From: Megaleporinus macrocephalus
Lineage: Eukaryota; Chordata; Actinopteri; Characiformes; Anostomidae
NCBI GenBank assembly: GCA_021613375.1
Contig: CM038725.1
Coordinates: 16,422,675 to 16,486,674, forward strand
Direction: 5' to 3'
Length of the DNA: 64,000 nucleotides
Shown here: positions 57,905 to 64,000 of the stretch, piece by piece
Numbering within the stretch: the first letter of the stretch is position 1
Layout: the number at the start of each line of letters is the position of its first letter
Program-made: the position numbers and the translations under genes
The notes under the pieces: model-generated
What the model saw: the letters and a program-made list of their open reading frames with translations, nothing else
What the model was told of the DNA's origin: nothing
The model's database searches: none

Positions 57905-58995
57905 ATTATGTATAAATACATTGAAGAGATTTTGGATAAAACCTCCAATAACCAATATAATATTCTGATTAATGGCAGAGTTTAAGAAGAGATATCTTAG
58001 GCGGCACTATTGAGGTCTTCCAGTGAGCTAGCTTCCATGCCTGCTAACGCTTTAAGACTTGACCTGTGCTTTCTTCTCACACATCTTTATCTGAAACTCC
58101 ACAGAACTACTTAAGCTGAGAGGCTGGTTTGACAAGTCTTAAATACATGAATGATAAGGCCATTAACTCACGGTTCCATAATGCTTTTATGTGAATGTTC
58201 CAGAACGGAGTAAGACGTTTAGAATCCGGCGCATTGGCCATGGTGATGACGTATGGTCCAAGATTAGCAAGTCCAGGCTTTTAGCCTCCTCCTGCATGAC
58301 TCTAACTCATCACTGAGGCCGTTTGTCTTCTGTTTTGGATTAAGTCCCAATTGGGCCCAGGGCTGTTGATGCAGGAAGTTATTAGGGGAGGAAGTAATAT
58401 GGGATCATGGCTAATGTCTGGTTTCTGTAGTGTACACATTTCTATCAAAGAGAGGGAGCTGCTGTGTAATTCTGCGAGTGACGCAAGAAGGATGGCATTT
58501 GGTAGCGCTGTGTGCGAGCCGTTTCTCCAGAGGCGTGACAACATCCCCCCAGAAAAATGAAGAGTTAGTCATGTTTCTCTTCAGACTGAAAACTGCTTGG
58601 CAAAATCTGGGTTCAGGGATGACAATTTGAAGTAAGGATTCATAGTCAGGTCCTTTGGGCAACAATTAAAGCACAAAATTGTTGAATTAATCAAAAATGA
58701 AAAGTGTTGCATTGATTCACTTGAAAGACGTTTATAATTGTCACCTTTTTAAATGCAACCTTATATAGGGCACCCTGTGTTTTCTGTTATTTCTCTTTTC
58801 CTTTAGAGTGTTATATAGATTTTGTGCATGTAAACAGTCAGCAAAGTTATGAAACCCAAAGTACACGCCCGACTGAGAAACTGTCTTCTTTTTCCATTGT
58901 AATTCCAGTCATTTTACCTGTAACAAGGTGACATCATCTCATAACACAGTCTTTATTGCCCACCTCCCGTCTGCCGTGGCAAACCCTCACAATAC
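57905..58995. other. Non-coding; 58280-58600 complex, possibly conserved
   Basis: Four overlapping ORFs on both strands at 58302-58665 cannot all be real, and none shows a domain. Mixed composition hints at a constrained non-coding block, unproven. Confidence 0.3.
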
Positions 58996-58999
58996 ACAG

Positions 59000-59341
59000 A
59001 GAAATGAAAGCTTAAGTGAAAGTTCTGCCAGGAAGACTTTAATGCTACGTCACTCTCTCATCCTTAACTCCAACCAATCACAGGCTGCCACCTGTCTTTA
59101 AAAGGATTCAACTCATGCTGCCCCTTTGCGCTCTCATCTCCTCCCACCACCACCAGTTGAGTCCCAGTCCTGCCGTCCCTATCCAGCAGGATCTGCGAGG
59201 GCCTGCATGCTTAAAAAAAACTGGACCTAGGACTGGGATTATGCCAAAGACTGTTTCTTCATGTTCTACAATAACTAACCTTCCAATTGCACACCTTATC
59301 AAAGATTAAACCTTGTTTTACACTCCTCTACTCCTGGAGTC
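59000..59341 (+). repeat. LTR-like dispersed repeat, copy 3
   Basis: GAGAAATGAAAGCTTAAGTG, GTTCTGCCAGGAAGAC, CCACCTGTCTTTAAAAGGAT, CAGGATCTGCGAGGGCCTGC and CTGGACCTAGGACTGGG, ending CTCCTGGAGTC. Same order as copies 1 and 2. ORFs on both strands here are shadows of the repeat. Confidence 0.7.
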
Positions 59342-59639
59342 AAAGGTAGATCAGGTCTAGCAACTTGTTCTATCTGACTTCCATGATTGGACAGAACGAA
59401 TGCCATTGTAAGAAAAGCCACAGCAGGATGCTTTTCTAGTGATTGGCCAGAACAAAGTGGTTGAGCACACTCAGAGCACACTAGACTCATTGGGAGGTGG
59501 AATTTAAAGATACAAGAGCTCCAAAAGACTGTTTCAGACAGAAGGTAAAATTAATGAGTATGTGTTTTGGGGAAACTGAAGAATGTAAATCTCTTTTAAC
59601 AGTCCCACAAAATAAACATTATTATAAGTATAACAGGTC

Positions 59640-60965
59640 CCCTTTAAAAGGTTAAGGGCCATTTACATACGATTCTATACCAGGCTGTTATGCTATGTGG
59701 TTCTTGGAGCTCTAAAACATTCTTCACACTGACTTGACCTTGTTTAACATATCTTAAAAGGAAATGGTTCTTTAAGGGTTCTTTAGCAAAAGCAATGGTT
59801 ACATTTAAATTGATAGCTGCATGGTAAAATGGTTCTTCTCTCTGATGGAAAAGATGTTAAATTATTTTTTCAAAATTGGTTCCACCAGAAAGACTCAGGA
59901 AGCAAGGATGAAGAAAGATATGTTTTAATCCTCAGTGTGATTTTACAGTTTGACAGATGGTAATTCTTTTGAGTCTTTGGTGTAGGCTTTGTACTTGGTG
60001 CAGGTCTTGGAATGCTAAGACCCTCATAGACCCTGCTGGATTAGGATGGCAGCAGCCCACATCCTGGGCAGCTAAACAGGGACCAAAAATGTACACATTT
60101 CTTTCTCTGCATAAAGGTCACCTTCAGTGTTTGTTCCCCATAAATTTAACTGTGAATCACGTATGAGGTAATTTGCCATTTGTGACTTGACCGTGCACTT
60201 ACTTCCCATAAACGCACTCGCTCTTTATTTCCTCCACATATTTTCTTTGTGTCTCCTCCAAGCTCTGTCACTCTCTTCGTGAGTGACGGCGGATGACTTC
60301 AGACTGCCTTTGCCTTTGGTCCAGTCACGTGGAAAGGGAGATGAGATCACCCTAAAAACGTTGTAAATTAAGGAGACGATAAAAATAAGAGACAGGTCTT
60401 ATGACACAGTGTATTTTGTTCAAATGCCATTGATTATTTCCCAGTGCAGACAAAACTAGGAAATGTTGTTTTAGCCACTATGTACCAAGCCTCCATGGAA
60501 AATGTGACAGTTCTGTGACTTGTAGCAGCAGCACAGCCTGTTTTAGTGCTGTATAGAACCATAATTGAAAGGTTCTCCATCATATATGACCATTACTACT
60601 CGTATTAAAGAAGAAGAAGTTTAAGGTGTAAAGTATCAGATCACTTACAACTCTTAACCTAAATTGTTTTTTTTTTTTTGCACAAACAGCTTTTAATTAG
60701 TGTAAAAACATTACATTATGTTTTTCTGTGCAGCATTTTGGTTCTATTTGGCAAATTTATTTTCAATTTTAACTGTAAAGTTAAAAACGTTTCTTCATGG
60801 TTACTGGGGTTGATCCTATGGTCATTTTGTAGATGTAGACTAAATGTAGACTTCAAATTTCTGTCAAGGTTTGATATTGTAATAAAAGGCATTCTATATC
60901 TCACAGAAATGCTTTTAGGTGCTTCATAGAATCTTTTTTAAGGTTCTTTAAAAACTATTTTTGTC
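59640..60965. repeat. Region with scattered GGTTCTTT-type repeat pieces
   Basis: 59690-59880 has ATGTGGTTCTTGGAGC, AATGGTTCTTTAAGGGTTCT and AAATGGTTCTTCTC. 60550-60600 has ATAGAACCATAATTGAAAGG. 60925-60955 has TTTTAAGGTTCTTTAAAAAC. In between, 60170-60360 is complex sequence without an ORF. Confidence 0.45.
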
Positions 60966-60969
60966 TTAG

Positions 60970-62195
60970 ACCACTTATTATATCACTGCTTGCTTCACTA
61001 AAGACCCTATGTGAAATCTTCATTTCTATCTGTTTCTTAAGGTTGTAGGTAGTTATATACACTTAAGAGGCTATAAAAGTTTTTTTTGTTTGTTTTTAAA
61101 ATAACTATATGCAGTAGGTTCTTATTTATCAGGAAGTATTCAGTTCCTTTTTTTGAGTTGTCATGGTTTTATAATGGAAACCCTGACATACTGCTTATTG
61201 CCAGAACCCCCAAAATCTACAGTGATACATTTACAGGAGAAGAAAACAAACATACTTTCCTTTTTAATGCAAGCCACTGTAACCCCACTTTTTCCAAGTA
61301 ATTATATGTGTATCATATCCTACATAGTATGGACTACACATATGGAGAGGATAAACCTATGTCCTGTTATTTTATAAAAACAAGCATATGTGTGAAGGAG
61401 ATAGGGATATGAGTGAATGAGAGTAGTGGGTATCTATTAGGTCGGTGACTGAAACAGCTGCATATCCAGTCCAATGACACATTGATTTAATCCCAAGTTA
61501 ACGCGTTCAGGCACTAAAAGCACTGATATGATCTGACAGCCTGGCTGCAACATGGACTGGAAAACTGTTGCTGATGTGCGGTATAGACCACAGATAATTC
61601 AATCAATGTATTTTGTTGAACGGTTCCCAGTTATGTGCTCATTAGAGTGCAGCACTTCTCCAAAGTGTGATATTAAGCGTGGGGGTAGTTTGTCAAAGGT
61701 TGTTGGACATGAGTGCCCTTTTCTACAGGGTACTTTTAGCACTGATTTTGAAACTAGTCTCTGAATTCTTGGATTCCCCATCTTATCACGGAAGCTGGAA
61801 CATAGTTTCCATTGCGGTTTCGAGTGAAATGTCATGCCAGTGTGCCACAGCCAGTGTGTGAGCTGTCTTGGTAAATCTGGTGTGTAAATGGGAAGTGGAA
61901 GTGCTGCCTTCAGCTACATTTTTACCCACGGGCCTGGAGTGACACAGTGAGTGCAATGACATCTCAACCACCTCCGTAGGGATGACTACTTATCTTATTT
62001 ATAGGCTTTCCCTTGCAGCAATATCAAAATAGAATGTGAGTCAACTACAAAATATGATTTCGGTTAGAGATCCCACTACATTGTTATCTGATTTTCACAA
62101 TGTGCTTCCCTCTGACTTACGGAATTTGGAGCAAAGGCCAGTAGGAGAAAGGACAACTTTTTTTTGGGATATCTGCTAGTAGGCTGTTTAGTGTT
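60970..62195. other. Non-coding, nothing recognised
   Basis: Overlapping frames at 61552-61861 on both strands have protein-like letters but no domain, and no splice signals pair with them. Confidence 0.35.
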
Positions 62196-62204
62196 CTCCA
62201 CTAC

Positions 62205-62412
62205 ATATCATCGCTCTCCAGTGTAAACCAAGTATCTCTACTTTTTTTGAGCTCAACAGTTGTTCTTTACATTGTCTCATTTCATGATTAGACCATTTGA
62301 AAACTTTTTAAAAAATAAATTTCCATTGACTTACATCAAAAGTAAAATGGGCTTTTGTCCCATGAAGTTATTATTTTAGAGATTCTTGTTTTTCTTAGGA
62401 CAGAGACGATAT
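62205..62412. mobile_element. Non-autonomous TIR element (MITE-like), diverged copy 3
   Basis: Left ATATCATCGCTCTCCAGTGT; right TGTTTTTCTTAGGACAGAGA then CGATAT, the inverted match. The core has ATTTCCATTGACTTACATC, matching the TCAATGGAAGTCAATG core of copy 1 on the other strand. Confidence 0.6.
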
Positions 62413-62654
62413 TTTAATGTTTTAAAACCTCCCATGCTTTTAAATAAATTACACCTATAAGTGCAGGTGACCAGATGGGTTATGAATTTTCTGGTTATTT
62501 TAAACTTTGTTTCAGTTTACACAACAGGTAAAAAAAGTTACACTCAATGAAATATTGTGATGTTGCTGAGCCTGATTCAGTGTGCTGCCTGCTACCATAA
62601 CTGTGAACCCTGGTTCTAGCCTGTTATTTTGAATGTCCTTGATTTACCCAAATG

Positions 62655-62905
62655 AATGTTAGTTTTGCCCATGCTGGGATGCTGGAACCAATCCCAGCAT
62701 CATCAGGCGAAGGCGAGGTACACCATGGACAATTTAGAGTGACCAATCAACCTATCATGCATGTCTTTGGACATGTGGGAGGAAACCCACTCAAGCATGT
62801 GGAAGAACATGCAAACTCCACACAAAACGGCCCAGACTGGGAATCCAACCCGGATCGTCTTGATGTGATGCGACAGTGCTAACCACTACACCAGCGTGCT
62901 GCCCC
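62655..62905 (-). mobile_element. tRNA-derived SINE, nearly full length
   Basis: On the minus strand it starts GGGGCAGCACGCTGGTGTAG. A box TGGTGTAGTGG and B box GGTTGGATTCC stand in the usual spacing. The body follows: TGTGTGGAGTTTGCATGTTC, GTGGGTTTCCTCCCAC, GTCCAAAGACATGCATGA and GGTTGATTGGTCACTCTAAA. I know this body as one of the most abundant SINEs in teleosts. Confidence 0.85.
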
Positions 62906-63254
62906 AAAATTATTCACAGTTATTAAATTAAATGATTAAAAGTTATGTGATTTGTCCCTTGCTTTGTCTCCTGGTTATTCTAATGTGGACAGTTCTCGGA
63001 CACGGCCTGCCTGTGTTTGGACCGCTGCCTGTTGTCTGGATGTCAAGTATATGAACGCCCACTCAACCTTTGCAACCTGCTTCAGCTCTTTTTTAATTGT
63101 TATCAGTTTATTTTAATCTATTCGTGGTGAATCACCGTTACATATAAGAACTCAGCAGATACGTGTAGGTTCACTAGTGATTCTTGGTAGCTTTGTGTTG
63201 TAGACATTCTGACTTCTGGTGTCAACCACTGAATTATGCAGATATTTAAAAACA

Positions 63255-63440
63255 TTGGTGGAATTCCACTGATTTTAAAGATTTCTGTATAATTCTGTTG
63301 TTATTCAGAGCGAACTGATATTTAACAGTAGAGAAATGTTCCACCTCAGAAATCTTTACAGCACAAAATAGCCATTTCATTTACTATCAGAACTGACCAG
63401 TGAACCTACATGTGTCTTCTGAGACTTTATAAAACCAATA
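63255..63440 (+). repeat. Dispersed repeat, CTTTACAGTGGTGG family, diverged copy
   Basis: GGTGGAATTCCACTGATTTT, AGAGAAATGTTCCACCTCAG, AATCTTTACAG and ACTATCAGAACTGACCAGTG in the family order. Confidence 0.5.
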
Positions 63441-63659
63441 AGACATTCAAGTCTTATGTAGCACAGGTCCAGTGGTGCCTCTCATCTCATGCTGGGACTG
63501 AATCTCAAATGGCTCCCTGCTCCTACACAGTGCATCTCATACGAATTTAAAAGCTGGCTCCTGCAGCCCTGCAGTGCGAAATATAACTAAAACAATGTTA
63601 TGAGACGGGGTGAGGTAGGAGCCGAGTGCAGAGATGGAAAGCCAAAAGTGTGGTGTGCA

Positions 63660-63744
63660 GTTCTATGCAGTTCTAACGTAGATTCTAACCCACAACCTCT
63701 GAGTTAATAGGCAGCTGCTATAACTACCAGGCCACTGGGGGAGC
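63660..63744 (-). mobile_element. tRNA-derived SINE head
   Basis: Minus strand: GCTCCCCCAGTGGCCTGGTA, then GTTATAGCAGCTGCC, and the B-box-like GTGGGTTAGAATC. The box spacing fits a tRNA, but the arms are too decayed to fold as one. Confidence 0.6.
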
Positions 63745-64000
63745 ACTCTTTAGTCTGAGCCGGCGGGTCTATGAACAATGCGGCGTAAAGCGCGGCAACG
63801 GCAAACAGAAGACCACACTGAGATAGCATGCCTTGAACAAGGGAATGGTTCTACAGACAATAATAAAGACAGAAAGGTGTAGCAAACCTGGCACTCTCTT
63901 TTCCTCTGTATCTTTTTCTTTGATTTAGGACTTTTTTGTTGGGATTCGAAATCCTCTTTTCTTTGGGATCTTTCTCCTCTTTTTTTCTTTCACTTATTCG

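Noticed and set aside
58302..58665. Four overlapping ORFs on both strands
   Set aside because: Mutually exclusive, without domains or splice context. Better seen as complex non-coding sequence.

Overview
The window is nuclear DNA of a vertebrate, most probably a teleost fish. It is AT-rich, rich in repeats and microsatellites, and its one convincing gene has exons split by GT-AG introns. Fish-type transposon debris is abundant: several different Tc1/mariner remnants, L2-like LINE fragments, tRNA-derived SINEs, a hAT-type non-autonomous element with an intact 8-bp target duplication, and small TIR elements. One recurrent family, whose hallmark is GGTCAGGACCCCC followed by GAGCAGG, is one I associate from memory with catfish and characin-type (otophysan) genomes, so an otophysan fish is my best guess. 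Nothing here is prokaryotic: there are no operons, CRISPR arrays or bacterial insertion sequences.

Layout. 1-1.7 kb: pieces of an L2-like LINE reverse transcriptase, apparently interrupted by another repeat. 1.7-9.7 kb: non-coding DNA with short GGTTCTTT/AAGAACC-rich repeats and three microsatellites. 9.8-11.1 kb: a 1.3-kb polypyrimidine tract on the + strand. 11.1-21 kb: gene-free DNA, some of it complex enough to be regulatory. 21-25.2 kb: retroelement fragments. 26.9-31.5 kb: a cluster of three degenerate Tc1/mariner elements, one interrupted by a tRNA-Lys-type SINE. 33.18-42.33 kb: the one gene, a three-exon Ly6/uPAR-type GPI-anchored protein on the + strand. 42.3-45.5 kb: a minisatellite, a TIR element and a fourth Tc1 remnant. 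45.5-64 kb: non-coding DNA with SINEs, a short segmental duplication, a complete hAT-type non-autonomous element and more repeat fragments.

The Ly6 gene reads as 137 codons: a signal peptide, ten cysteines in the three-finger pattern ending CC-x4-CN, and a hydrophobic GPI-attachment tail. Both introns are phase 1, as is usual for this family. Its first intron holds the most striking structure in the window, a near-perfect palindrome of about 215 bp that ends about 50 bp before exon 2. I see no convincing previously undescribed gene system. The best leads are that palindrome, an exon-like degenerate ORF inside intron 2, a tandem repeat just downstream of the Ly6 stop, and a duplicated non-coding block at 48.8/51.3 kb.

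All repeat family names come from my own recognition of sequence motifs. No alignment or database search was possible.
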